A stretch of DNA of 10,845 nucleotides, from positions 1 through 10,845 of the forward strand of contig CAYHBN010000053.1 of NCBI GenBank assembly GCA_964354865.1. Reading direction: 5' to 3'. This document shows, piece after piece, positions 1 through 7,471 of this stretch. The notes below the pieces were generated by a model. It had not been told where the DNA came from. It was given only the letters and a program-made list of their open reading frames with translations, and ran no database searches. Each line of letters starts with the position of its first letter. The stretch's first letter is position 1. A program made the translations under genes and the position numbers. Source of the stretch: JAHFJU01 sp964354865. Its GTDB lineage: Bacteria > Patescibacteriota > Gracilibacteria > UBA1369 > UM-FILTER-53-11.

Positions 1-1
1 G

Positions 2-715
2 AATGAAGGAAAAAAAAGACGCGAATCAATCAAAAACAGGGCAGAAGGGAGACTGAAACAAGGGCTTTTGAGTCCTCTCGATGCAACATTTGGTAATATT
101 AAACGTGCAAAAAATGACTTTTTAGAAGAACATGGATGGCCAGAAGATAAAACACGAGGAATACTTGAAACAACTTCGAATATAGCTAAGGTTATTAATG
201 AAAAAGCCATTAATGCAATTTCATGGCCGTTCGAAAAAGCATGGGCAGGACTTAAATGGTGCCTTAAAGCACCCGGCCGAGGAGTTGGATTATTAACTCA
301 GTCGAGAAGAATTTACAATGCAAATGAATGGGTAGTTGATAAGCTTTCATGGCCAATTGAAAAAGCAGCAACGACCCTAAAATGGGCAGGGAAAATTCCA
401 GGACGCGCAATAGATCATACCGTTCGCGCAGTTTGTAAAACTGCGGGAGCTATTCCACTTGCAGCGGGACTTTTATTGACTACAGGTGTTATTGGCACTC
501 AGGCAGAGTACTCTGGTAAGCCTGCAGCTGCAGCGCATGGCCATGAAGCAGGCCACGAAGCTGGCCATGAAGCTGGCCATGAAGCGGGCCATGAAGCAGG
601 CCATGAAGCGGGCCATGAAGCAGGCCATGAAGCGGGTCATGAAGCAGGCCATGAAGCAGGTCATGAAGCAGGCCACGAAGCGGGCCATGAAGCAGGCCAT
701 AAAGCAGGCCACTAA
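2..715 (+). CDS. Unrecognised membrane-anchored protein with His/Glu-rich tetrapeptide tail, 5'-partial
   Basis: I do not recognise a family. The frame is open to the left edge with no stop, and the upstream codons read as a plausible charged sequence, so the gene probably starts outside the window; the first internal start is a TTG at 68 with no ribosome binding site. Residue numbers below count from that TTG. Residues about 44-71 and 86-113 are a tandem repeat with a 42-residue period, sharing the cores SWPxEKA, LKW and PGR. A hydrophobic segment at about 125-143 could be one membrane span. The C-terminus, from 157, is His-Gly followed by 14 tetrapeptides (13 HEAG, then HKAG) and a final His. 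The regular His/Glu tail could bind metal or form an extended charged structure; that is inference. No obvious operon partner: the next gene starts 60 nt later behind its own promoter-like site. Confidence 0.7.
   Translation, partial: NEGKKRRESIKNRAEGRLKQGLLSPLDATFGNIKRAKNDFLEEHGWPEDKTRGILETTSNIAKVINEKAINAISWPFEKAWAGLKWCLKAPGRGVGLLTQSRRIYNANEWVVDKLSWPIEKAATTLKWAGKIPGRAIDHTVRAVCKTAGAIPLAAGLLLTTGVIGTQAEYSGKPAAAAHGHEAGHEAGHEAGHEAGHEAGHEAGHEAGHEAGHEAGHEAGHEAGHEAGHEAGHKAGH
542..712 (+). repeat. 12-bp in-frame tandem repeat encoding HEAG units
   Basis: Fourteen consecutive 12-bp units of the type CAT GAA GCA GGC plus a final CAC codon, directly before the stop. Units differ almost only at synonymous third positions (CAT/CAC, GCA/GCT/GCG, GGC/GGT); the single amino-acid change is GAA to AAA in the last unit. 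The pattern suggests unit duplication followed by selection on the protein. Copy number may vary between strains by slippage. Confidence 0.95.
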
Positions 716-759
716 ATTTATTTCATTGAGATGACAGAATAGTTATTCGGTCAATTTTC

Positions 760-768
760 TGCTAAACT
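760..768 (+). promoter_or_regulatory. Possible extended -10 promoter for the gshA operon
   Basis: TGC followed by TAAACT (763-768) resembles an extended -10 element (4 of 6 matches to TATAAT plus the upstream TG). It ends 7 nt before the gshA ATG at 776, so transcription would begin at or next to the start codon, giving a leaderless mRNA. No good -35 hexamer is seen at the usual distance. Tentative. Confidence 0.35.
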
Positions 769-775
769 CGTACCT

Positions 776-1939
776 ATGTTACACGAGGTACTTTTACAAT
801 TTGGCGAAAAACGAGCAGCTGTAGATTCATGGCTTTTAGAAAAGAAAAAAACAGCAGGCATGCACCCATTTTACGCATCGACTGATCTTCGCAACTCGGG
901 ATATAAAATAGGTGTGGTTGATACAAATATTTTTCCTGCAGGCTTTAATAATTTGTGTCATGGATTTTTGCGTGCAGCAAATCCTATAATTAAAGATTAT
1001 TTTGAAACGTATTTTCCCACAGCAAAAAAAATTGGCATTTTGACCGAAGAACATACGCGAAATACCTTTTATCTCGAAAATGTCGAAGTGATTCGAAAAA
1101 CGATACATGATGCCGGCTTTTCGGTGAGTGTCTTTACATCGCTCGCTGAGTTTATCGAAAATCAACAGAGCGTTGATTGTGTCGTGGTAAACTGCGACTT
1201 TTCTGGTGGGCTGCCGGAAATCCTTAAAACGGTATCGGTACCGATGATTCCACCACCGCAAGCAGGTTGGCACACACGCAAAAAAAATGAGCACTTTGTT
1301 GCGCTTAAAAAAGTTACCAATGAATTAGCAAACGTTCTGAGCATTGATCCATGGCTGCTTTTTCCCGAAACAACGGTTATTGAAAATGTACTGATTAATG
1401 ACTCTCAATCTCGCGAAATATTGGCTCAAAAAGCTGACGAAATGCTCAAATCGATAAAAATTAACTATGTAAAAAACAAGATTGAGGCAGCGCCATACCT
1501 CTATTTAAAAGATGATTCAGGCACCTATGGCATTGGCATTGAAACTATAAACGACGCTTCTGAAATCCTCTCCTTTAATAAAAAACGTCGAGAAACTTTT
1601 AAGAGCGGGAAAAATAAAAAACCAATTACCTCTATTCTTTTGCAAGAAGGAATTCCTTCGAGCGAGCGCATACATGGCATGGTAAGTGAACCGGTTGTGT
1701 ACATGATAAACCACACAGCGATTGGTGGATTTTTTAGAATGCACGAAGAAGCCTCAGATAGATCGAGCTTAAATAGACCGGGCATGCAGTTCAGTAAACT
1801 TTGCTTTCACGAAATACCAGAGTATAAAAATTCGGTTTTGAAAGATTGTAATGTGAGCGATCTTGAGGCATTGTATTTTACCCTAGGTTCTTGCGCATCT
1901 ATAGCAGCAAGCGAAGAAATAAAATCACTCGTACAATAA
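776..1939 (+). CDS. gshA: Glutamate-cysteine ligase, Acidithiobacillus-type GshA family
   Basis: Likely catalyses the ATP-dependent joining of L-glutamate and L-cysteine to gamma-glutamylcysteine, the first step of glutathione synthesis, in the cytoplasm. The 387-residue protein resembles the GshA family first named from Acidithiobacillus ferrooxidans (PF08886/TIGR02049 type), which is unrelated in sequence to E. coli GshA. Matching landmarks are the N-terminal DLRNSGYKIGVVDTN block (37-51) running into FPAGFNNL (53-60), an EEHTRN motif followed by YLENV, and the glycine-rich DDSGTYGIGI stretch (246-255), probably for nucleotide binding. The family assignment is from memory of these motifs. 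The following gene is gshB, 13 nt downstream, which supports the call strongly. The ATG at 776 has no Shine-Dalgarno sequence and sits 7 nt after a -10-like element. Confidence 0.82.
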   Translation: MLHEVLLQFGEKRAAVDSWLLEKKKTAGMHPFYASTDLRNSGYKIGVVDTNIFPAGFNNLCHGFLRAANPIIKDYFETYFPTAKKIGILTEEHTRNTFYLENVEVIRKTIHDAGFSVSVFTSLAEFIENQQSVDCVVVNCDFSGGLPEILKTVSVPMIPPPQAGWHTRKKNEHFVALKKVTNELANVLSIDPWLLFPETTVIENVLINDSQSREILAQKADEMLKSIKINYVKNKIEAAPYLYLKDDSGTYGIGIETINDASEILSFNKKRRETFKSGKNKKPITSILLQEGIPSSERIHGMVSEPVVYMINHTAIGGFFRMHEEASDRSSLNRPGMQFSKLCFHEIPEYKNSVLKDCNVSDLEALYFTLGSCASIAASEEIKSLVQ

Positions 1940-1952
1940 CAAAACAGCTCAC

Positions 1953-2903
1953 ATGAATATACTTTTCATTCTCGATCCGTACGAGAAACTAATACCACAC
2001 GAAGATACGACCCTCATTGTAATGGCAGAAGCCACAAAACGAGGACATACTGTTTTCGGATGTCACAGTAACGAACTAGTTATCGAAAATGGGAGAGCTT
2101 ATGGATATGTGCGCGAATCGAAGGTATTTTCACAAGCAAAAAAAACGTGGCAAGAATCTGAAACGAAAAAAATGAGTCTAAACGAGATGCAGGTGATTTT
2201 TATGAGAACGGATCCCCCATTCAACAGCGCATACCTCACCGCGACGTATGTACTTTCACGAATCGATCGATCAAAAACATTTGTGGTGAATACTCCAGAA
2301 GCGCTTCGTAATTACAACGAGAAGCTGCTCATTTTTGAGTTTCCTGAGTATTGCGCTCCCACCCTTGTGACTTCTCGCAAAAGTGATATTCGCGCGTTCG
2401 TTGAAAAACACAAAGTGGCGGTCATTAAACCGCTCTACGATTTTGGCGGGCACGGTATTTGTATACTTACAGAAGACGATAAAAACTTCTCTTCAATTAC
2501 CGAGCTCATTACAAAAAATGGCACCGAAAGTGTGATGATTCAAAAATACATTCCTGAAGCTGAGAGAGGTGACATTCGGGCAGTCGCATTAAACGGAAAA
2601 ATACTCGGCGTAGAAAATAGAGTAAGAGCGAAGGGAGAATATCGAAATAACATTTCGAGCGGGGGCAGCCTTGAGAGAGCAACACTGAGTGAACATCAAA
2701 AACGAATGGCCGAAACCGTTGCTGCGGGTCTACCGAAAAAAGGAATATATTTTGCGGGAATTGATATTATTGGCGACTATATTACTGAGATAAACATAAC
2801 CAGTCCAACGGGAATTGCGACTATTAATAGATTAGAGAATCTACAGTTAGAAAAACACGTCATCGATTTTTTTGAATCATATGAAAAATTCCTTATTAGC
2901 TAA
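1953..2903 (+). CDS. gshB: Glutathione synthetase (ATP-grasp)
   Basis: Adds glycine to gamma-glutamylcysteine using ATP, making glutathione in the cytoplasm. At 316 residues it has the same length as typical proteobacterial GshB. Visible family landmarks are the N-terminal Rossmann-like start with D8-P9 and D18-T19-T20, MRTDPPF (84-90), the VVNTPEALRNYNEKL block near 111-125, the KPL and GGHGI ATP-grasp stretch (159-169), and EINITSPTG (279-287), whose Glu and Asn are expected Mg-ATP ligands. It lies between gshA (13 nt upstream) and an ABC permease whose ATG overlaps the last 23 nt of gshB, suggesting translational coupling. No Shine-Dalgarno motif precedes the ATG. RimK-type ligases are the main alternative, but the motifs and the gshA neighbour favour GshB. 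Confidence 0.93.
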   Translation: MNILFILDPYEKLIPHEDTTLIVMAEATKRGHTVFGCHSNELVIENGRAYGYVRESKVFSQAKKTWQESETKKMSLNEMQVIFMRTDPPFNSAYLTATYVLSRIDRSKTFVVNTPEALRNYNEKLLIFEFPEYCAPTLVTSRKSDIRAFVEKHKVAVIKPLYDFGGHGICILTEDDKNFSSITELITKNGTESVMIQKYIPEAERGDIRAVALNGKILGVENRVRAKGEYRNNISSGGSLERATLSEHQKRMAETVAAGLPKKGIYFAGIDIIGDYITEINITSPTGIATINRLENLQLEKHVIDFFESYEKFLIS

Positions 2904-3681
2904 ATACTTTAAATTGTTCAGGCTCGGCTGGCTCGAAGCAGTTGAATATCGGACAGATTTCTTCATGAGCGTTTTTGGCTGGGGCATTCGACTCGCTATC
3001 GCCACCTTTTTGTGGAAAGCCGTGAGTGGAGGTGGAACCATTGGCAGCTACAGCTATACGTCGATCATGTCGTACTTTTTACTTGTACAAATCCTCTCAA
3101 GTTTTGTTTTTTCTCAAATTGCCTTCACCATCGTCGACGACATTTACAAAGGAGACTTTAATCAATACCTACTAAAACCAATTGCATACCTCCCCTTTCG
3201 ATTTTTAATAGACCTCTCGAGAAATACATTTCGTACCCTTATCGGCACGGTGATTTTCGGCTTAATAATTTGGATATTCTACGGTGGTATTCCTATTTTT
3301 CCCGCAAAAGTCCCACTCATTATTGTCAGCATCATTGGCGGCTACATGATTAATTTTTGTGTCTTATCTATGATAGGAATGACCTCATTCTGGTTTGAAA
3401 ACACGCGCCGCATTATTTTTATTTACTTCGGCATGCTCACGATTTTTTCGGGAATGATTGTGCCATTGAATTTATTCCCACCAGTTTATTTAAACGTAAT
3501 CAGCAAACTCCCTTTCGGTTATATTTTCTTTTATCCGATTCAGGTATTACAGGCGACAACCATAACGCCTGAATTACTCATGGGGCTTGGCTACCAGTGG
3601 GCATATGGGACTGCACTCTTTCTCTTAGCTCACGTTATTTTCCGCCGGGGAATTCGCCGCTTCGAAGGCGTTGGCATATAA
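2881..3681 (+). CDS. ABC-2 type exporter permease, subunit 1
   Basis: Integral membrane subunit of an ABC-2 class exporter, 266 residues from the ATG at 2881. An in-frame TTG at 2872 would add three residues, but the ATG is preferred. About six hydrophobic segments are visible (roughly 27-48, 60-80, 113-135, 142-170, 178-200, 230-255). The cytoplasmic stretch GDFNQYLLKPIAYLPFRFL after the second span matches the pattern of the ABC2_membrane_6 group (PF06182; COG4587/COG3694 type), whose members come as two different permeases plus an ATPase, exactly as here. The start overlaps gshB by 23 nt and the second permease follows after 11 nt. The substrate is unknown; the context suggests a thiol or thiol conjugate, which is inference. 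Related systems are annotated as uncharacterised or viologen-type exporters. Confidence 0.85.
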   Translation: MKNSLLAKYFKLFRLGWLEAVEYRTDFFMSVFGWGIRLAIATFLWKAVSGGGTIGSYSYTSIMSYFLLVQILSSFVFSQIAFTIVDDIYKGDFNQYLLKPIAYLPFRFLIDLSRNTFRTLIGTVIFGLIIWIFYGGIPIFPAKVPLIIVSIIGGYMINFCVLSMIGMTSFWFENTRRIIFIYFGMLTIFSGMIVPLNLFPPVYLNVISKLPFGYIFFYPIQVLQATTITPELLMGLGYQWAYGTALFLLAHVIFRRGIRRFEGVGI

Positions 3682-3692
3682 TTTTGAACTCA

Positions 3693-4466
3693 ATGAAAAT
3701 TTTCCTAAAACTCTGTGAACTCAACTTTAAAAAAATGCTCGCCTTTCGTGCTAGTTTTTTCATATCGCTCGTACTTATGAGCATGTGGGTTGGGGCATAT
3801 GCAATTCTTATTGAAGTCATTTTTTACTACACAAAAACGCTCGCGGGGTGGACCAAAGGCGAAGTAATTATTATTTTGGCCTTTTACTATCTTATTCAAA
3901 ATATTGCCGACATTTTTTTCAAAGACAATATTGAAAACTTCGGCCAGGCCGTTCGTCGCGGCGAACTTGATTTTCGCATGACTAAGCCTGTTTCACTGCG
4001 CCTTCTCTCATTTTTTTGGGAAATTCGTTTTGATCAAATTGCAGGAATTGCCGTGACGGGAATCTTGTTTTGGTATGGATTTTCGAATCTTTCATATACA
4101 CCGCAATTAGTGCATGTAATAGGCGGACTTATCGTCGTTGGCGCATCTCTTATATTTTACTACAGCCTTCTTACCATAATAGCTTCGCTCACTTTTTGGA
4201 TTGAAAAAACGGACACATTTAATATTCTCATATTCAATATGTCACAGCTTTCGCGGTACCCACGTGCAATGTATACCGACATCTTCGGCAAATTCTTAAC
4301 CTTTGTAGTTCCTATGGGACTCATTGCTTCGGTCCCCGCAGAAATCGCACTCAAAACGGTCGATTACACGTCTCTCATGATTCTCTTGGGACTGACTACA
4401 GTCTTTTATCTTATTTCACGCGTCGTCTGGTACTATGGTATTAAACGATACACTTCTGCAAACTAA
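3693..4466 (+). CDS. ABC-2 type exporter permease, subunit 2
   Basis: Second membrane subunit, 257 residues from the ATG at 3693. The frame is open further upstream to 3597, but that extension overlaps the previous permease and reads as non-membrane basic sequence, so the ATG starting MKIFLKLCELNF is chosen. Hydrophobic segments occur at about 21-45, 55-75, 105-125, 135-165, 195-215 and 225-245. The loop RRGELDFRMTKPVSLRLL parallels the GDFNQYLLKPIAY loop of subunit 1, typical of paired ABC2_membrane_6 permeases that form a heterodimer. The ATPase gene begins 2 nt after its stop, so the three are surely co-transcribed. No ribosome binding site is visible. Confidence 0.85.
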   Translation: MKIFLKLCELNFKKMLAFRASFFISLVLMSMWVGAYAILIEVIFYYTKTLAGWTKGEVIIILAFYYLIQNIADIFFKDNIENFGQAVRRGELDFRMTKPVSLRLLSFFWEIRFDQIAGIAVTGILFWYGFSNLSYTPQLVHVIGGLIVVGASLIFYYSLLTIIASLTFWIEKTDTFNILIFNMSQLSRYPRAMYTDIFGKFLTFVVPMGLIASVPAEIALKTVDYTSLMILLGLTTVFYLISRVVWYYGIKRYTSAN

Positions 4467-4468
4467 CT

Positions 4469-5446
4469 ATGCCAATCGCAATTAAAGCTCACGAACTATC
4501 TCGAGATTTCATCATCTACAAACGAGAGTCTGGAATCTGGGGATCAATCAAAGCACTTTTTCATAGAAAAGCATCGATTAAACAAGCCGTGAAAAAAGTT
4601 TCGTTTGAAATAAAAAAAGGTGAATTTGTAGGATTTGTAGGCCCCAACGGCGCAGGAAAAACAACGACACTAAAAATGCTCTCGGGGATAATGTATCCAA
4701 CACAAGGAACAGCAACAGTATTAGGATTTACTCCATGGAAGCGCGACCGAGAATTTCAACGACGCTTTGCATTGGTTATGGGACAAAAGAATCAGCTCTG
4801 GTGGGACTTGCCCGTCATTGAAAGTTTTGAGTTCAACAAAGCGGTCTATCAAATTCCAGATGAGGTGTATGAAACACAGAAAAACATGCTCGTTGAATTG
4901 CTCGATATTCAGAGAATTATCGAACAGCCCGTGCGCAAACTTTCATTGGGAGAACGAATGAAATGCGAGCTCGCAGCCGCACTGTTACATCGCCCTGAAG
5001 TTTTATTTTTAGATGAGCCAACCATCGGCCTTGACGTCGTTTCTCAAAAAAATATTCGCGAGTTTCTGCATGAGTACAACAAAAAATCAGGCGCGACGAT
5101 TATTCTTACCTCTCACTACATGGAGGACATTCGCCGCCTATGCGATCGGGTGATAATCATAAATTTTGGCGAAATTATGTATGACGGCAAAGTAAAAACG
5201 CTCACGGAACAATTTTCGACGACAAAAGTAATTGAAGTACAAGTAGCGACAAAGATCCCTGAAACTATTGCGAAAAACCTTGGCGAAATTTTAGAGAACA
5301 GCGATACTATTTTGCGATTAGCAGTACCTCGCGAAAAAGTAAAAGATGTGACCCAACATCTCCTCGATCTTAAAGAAGTCGACGACATTTCTATTCACGA
5401 GACTTCGCTCGAAGAAATAATTGGAAAGATGTTCAGTGCGAAGTGA
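4469..5446 (+). CDS. ABC exporter ATPase (COG4586 type)
   Basis: Cytoplasmic ATPase that powers the two preceding permeases. The 325-residue protein has Walker A GPNGAGKT (58-65), Q-loop Q106, the signature LSLGE (158-162) in place of LSGGQ, Walker B VLFLDEP with D182 and E183, the D-loop GLD (187-189) and the H-loop His216. LSLGERMKCELAAALLHRP is a hallmark of the ATPase subgroup that partners ABC2_membrane_6 permeases, so the variant signature is normal for this group. The part after about residue 235 is the usual C-terminal extension. An N-terminal segment rich in Lys (28-43) precedes the core, also typical. It is the last gene of the gshA-gshB-permease-permease-ATPase run; no clear terminator follows in the 64 nt before tgt, so read-through is possible. 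Confidence 0.93.
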   Translation: MPIAIKAHELSRDFIIYKRESGIWGSIKALFHRKASIKQAVKKVSFEIKKGEFVGFVGPNGAGKTTTLKMLSGIMYPTQGTATVLGFTPWKRDREFQRRFALVMGQKNQLWWDLPVIESFEFNKAVYQIPDEVYETQKNMLVELLDIQRIIEQPVRKLSLGERMKCELAAALLHRPEVLFLDEPTIGLDVVSQKNIREFLHEYNKKSGATIILTSHYMEDIRRLCDRVIIINFGEIMYDGKVKTLTEQFSTTKVIEVQVATKIPETIAKNLGEILENSDTILRLAVPREKVKDVTQHLLDLKEVDDISIHETSLEEIIGKMFSAK

Positions 5447-5494
5447 AACGGAGCACTTGAATTTTGTATTTTTCATCAATTATCTATCTCATCT

Positions 5495-5500
5495 AATAAT
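5495..5500 (+). promoter_or_regulatory. Possible -10 element before tgt
   Basis: AATAAT (5 of 6 matches to TATAAT) ends 10 nt before the GTG start of tgt in an A/T-rich 64-nt gap. A weak -35-like TTCATC lies 17 nt upstream (5472-5477, 3 of 6). If real, the mRNA leader would be only a few nucleotides. The A/T richness makes chance matches likely. Confidence 0.25.
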
Positions 5501-5510
5501 CTAACTAATC

Positions 5511-6617
5511 GTGTTCTCATTCACCATCACCAACCGCGACGCAGCGAGCAAAGCACGTACCGGCACACTCAAAACTCCTCACGGAGAAATTTCTACGCCG
5601 TGCTTTATGCCCTGTGGCACAAAGGCAACCGTTAAAACATTTACCAACGACGAACTAAAAGCACTCGGCTGCGAGATTATTTTGGGGAACACCTACCACC
5701 TGATGCTGCGACCTGGCGCAGATCTCGTCGCCGAAATGGGCGGTCTTCACAAATGGATGAACTGGGATCGCCCACTGCTTACCGACTCCGGTGGATTTCA
5801 AGTTTTTTCTCTTAAAGGATTACGAAAAATCACTGAAGAAGGGGTGACATTTAAATCGCACATCGACGGCAGTACTCATTTTCTGAGTCCCGAAGAAGCA
5901 ATCATAATTCAAGAAAAACTTGGCGCCGATATTATGATGGCATTTGACGAATGCCCACCACACGACGCCGATAAAGAGTACACAAAAAAATCGATGGAGC
6001 GCACACATCGTTGGCTTGCTCGCTGCCAAAAAGCGCAAACAAGAAAAGACCAGACATTGTTCCCCATCATTCAAGGTGGCCTTCACTTAGACCTTCGCGA
6101 AGAATCTACAAAAGCGTGTCTCGACGCAGATCCATTCGGCATTGCAATCGGCGGAGTTGCCGTTGGCGAAAGCAAAGAAGAAATGTGGAGAGTCACCGAT
6201 TTTGTAGCTCCCCTTTTGCCTGAATCAAAACCACACTACTTAATGGGAATTGGTGAACCAGACGATTTAGTACGCGGAGTTGCAGCGGGTATCGATATGT
6301 TCGACTGCGTGATTCCAACGAGACTCGCTCGTCATGGCTGTTTTTGGAATCAAGACGGAGTGAGAACCGCAATAGACAAACCTGAATCTGCACGCGATGC
6401 AAATCCACTTTCACCAACATGTACCTGCTATGCCTGCAAAAATCACAGCCGATCGTACATAAAACACCTTATGCGTGAAAAAGAGATTTTAGGCGCACGA
6501 CTGCTTTCGATTCACAATGTGCACTATTTAATGCAGTTAATGAGCGAAATTCGCCTTTCTATAGCTAATAACTCATTCTCTACCATTTATGACCGATTCT
6601 TCAAAAAAACTCGTTAA
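5511..6617 (+). CDS. tgt: Queuine/preQ1 tRNA-ribosyltransferase (tRNA-guanine transglycosylase)
   Basis: Exchanges guanine 34 in the anticodon of tRNAs with GUN anticodons for preQ1 (bacterial type), a step of queuosine synthesis. The 368 residues cover the full TIM-barrel enzyme. Seen: the TDSGGFQVFSL block with the catalytic D92, FDECPP near 145, IQGG, GIAIGGVAVGE, and the nucleophile D265 in DMFDCVIPTRLARHG. The zinc site is complete: C304, C306, C309 and H335, with the same C-to-H spacing as the Zymomonas enzyme. GTG is the start because an in-frame TAA lies at 5502-5504 and the next ATG would remove conserved sequence. No QueA or other queuosine gene is in the window, so the source of the base cannot be told. 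The last 29 nt overlap the next gene. Confidence 0.97.
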   Translation: MFSFTITNRDAASKARTGTLKTPHGEISTPCFMPCGTKATVKTFTNDELKALGCEIILGNTYHLMLRPGADLVAEMGGLHKWMNWDRPLLTDSGGFQVFSLKGLRKITEEGVTFKSHIDGSTHFLSPEEAIIIQEKLGADIMMAFDECPPHDADKEYTKKSMERTHRWLARCQKAQTRKDQTLFPIIQGGLHLDLREESTKACLDADPFGIAIGGVAVGESKEEMWRVTDFVAPLLPESKPHYLMGIGEPDDLVRGVAAGIDMFDCVIPTRLARHGCFWNQDGVRTAIDKPESARDANPLSPTCTCYACKNHSRSYIKHLMREKEILGARLLSIHNVHYLMQLMSEIRLSIANNSFSTIYDRFFKKTR

Positions 6618-7164
6618 TTTTTTCTTCGAGCTGGGACTCATGAAAAAGTTTGAGCACTGCGGCACCAAGTTTGCCGGAATAAAACACCCCGACTCACTCG
6701 CCGACCACACCGCACGTGCGGCACAAATTGGCCTTATGCTCGCCTTTTGTGAAGGCGGCAATGCAGAACACGTTTCTCTTATGTGTGTCTTTCACGACAT
6801 TGGTGAAATTCGTGTAGGAGACGCGCACCGCATTGCCATGCGCTATATAAAAATGCAACCCGGAGAACAACACGCGATGATGGAGCAAACTGAGCCGCTC
6901 CCCCCTGAAATCCGTGAAAAAATTCGAAATCTGTGGAACGAGTTTCATGAACAAAAAACGAAAGATTCACACATCGCCCGCGACGCCGATCTCTTAGAAA
7001 CAATGTTTGAGGCAAAAGAACACGTCGATAACGGGTACAAAGCAGCACAACGATGGCTTGAAAATGGCTCAAAAGTGCTTAAAACAAAGTCTGCAAAGGC
7101 ACTCTATAAACGAATGACAACGACGCACTTCGCTGAGTGGTGGGACGAGCTGAACGTCGCATAA
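6589..7164 (+). CDS. HD-domain phosphohydrolase, YfbR/HDDC2-like (5'-deoxynucleotidase family)
   Basis: A 191-residue protein of the HD superfamily (COG1896 type). The metal-binding set is intact: H40, H69-D70 in FHDIGE, and D134 in RDADLLE, with E73 and D78 at positions that correspond to active-site residues of E. coli YfbR. Length and His-to-Asp spacing match YfbR, which removes the 5' phosphate from deoxynucleoside monophosphates; the actual substrate here is inferred, and other HD nucleotidases remain possible. The ATG at 6589 overlaps the end of tgt by 29 nt, so both are likely one transcript and perhaps translationally coupled. No Shine-Dalgarno motif. The gene is followed by the 540-nt region of structured elements. 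Confidence 0.85.
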   Translation: MTDSSKKLVNFFFELGLMKKFEHCGTKFAGIKHPDSLADHTARAAQIGLMLAFCEGGNAEHVSLMCVFHDIGEIRVGDAHRIAMRYIKMQPGEQHAMMEQTEPLPPEIREKIRNLWNEFHEQKTKDSHIARDADLLETMFEAKEHVDNGYKAAQRWLENGSKVLKTKSAKALYKRMTTTHFAEWWDELNVA

Positions 7165-7195
7165 GTTTTGTAACGGCACACATACTCGAGTAACG

Positions 7196-7471
7196 TTTTT
7201 GAATTATCCTTTTCTTGAGTATGAAGGGCGAGTTGGGCCGGAGTATTTTGCGACCATAGCCTGCATTGTGTTGAGGTCTAGCATGGTCGAGTGGTCGACA
7301 CTCCGCTGGTGCTACGTACGACCTCAACACGTGTGCGGGATTGACCCCGCAGTAGCGGGGTCATCTTCGCTGTCGCTACGACATGATCCCGCCCACCAGC
7401 AGGCTAGACTGGTCGGCAAAATACATCCGTTCCCAACTGCCCTTCATACAAATTCCTTACAAATTCAAAAA
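7196..7471. repeat. Large branched inverted-repeat element 1 (possible structured RNA)
   Basis: Outer arms TTTTTGAATT (7196-7205) and AATTCAAAAA (7462-7471) close a long imperfect stem: 7219-7229/7439-7449 (11 bp), 7231-7237/7432-7438 (7), 7239-7242/7426-7429 (4), 7243-7251/7416-7424 (9), 7252-7256/7410-7414 (5), 7257-7264/7399-7406 (8), separated only by small bulges. Inside are two arms. Arm A: 7268-7278 with 7320-7330 (11 bp perfect), then TAGCA/TGCTA (7279-7283/7310-7314) and a GAGTG/CACTC hairpin (7289-7293/7299-7303). Arm B: 7335-7341 with 7386-7392 (7 bp), holding a perfect 9-bp hairpin 7342-7350/7355-7363 with loop AGTA and a TGTCG/CGACA hairpin (7371-7375/7379-7383). No known RNA family is recognised. 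Confidence 0.8.

Noticed and set aside
542..712. CRISPR-like array
   Set aside because: The units are contiguous 12-bp coding repeats without spacers.
473..734. Reading frames on the other strand and in another + frame over the HEAG repeat
   Set aside because: A 12-bp repeat without stops is automatically open in several frames; their products are simple periodic Cys/Met- or Lys-rich strings.
741..775. Terminator after the HEAG protein gene (GAATA/TATTC pairing at 738-749)
   Set aside because: A 5-bp stem with a 2-nt loop and no proper T run is too weak to call.
3597..3692. Upstream start for the second permease
   Set aside because: It would overlap the first permease by 85 nt and add a basic, non-membrane stretch unlike this family; the ATG at 3693 fits better.
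7273..7325. tRNA-like segment: GAGGTC...GACCTC with a D-arm-like GGTCGAGTGG
   Set aside because: Only about 53 nt, no anticodon arm and no TTCRA T loop; it is better explained as arm A of element 1. A degenerate tRNA origin cannot be excluded.
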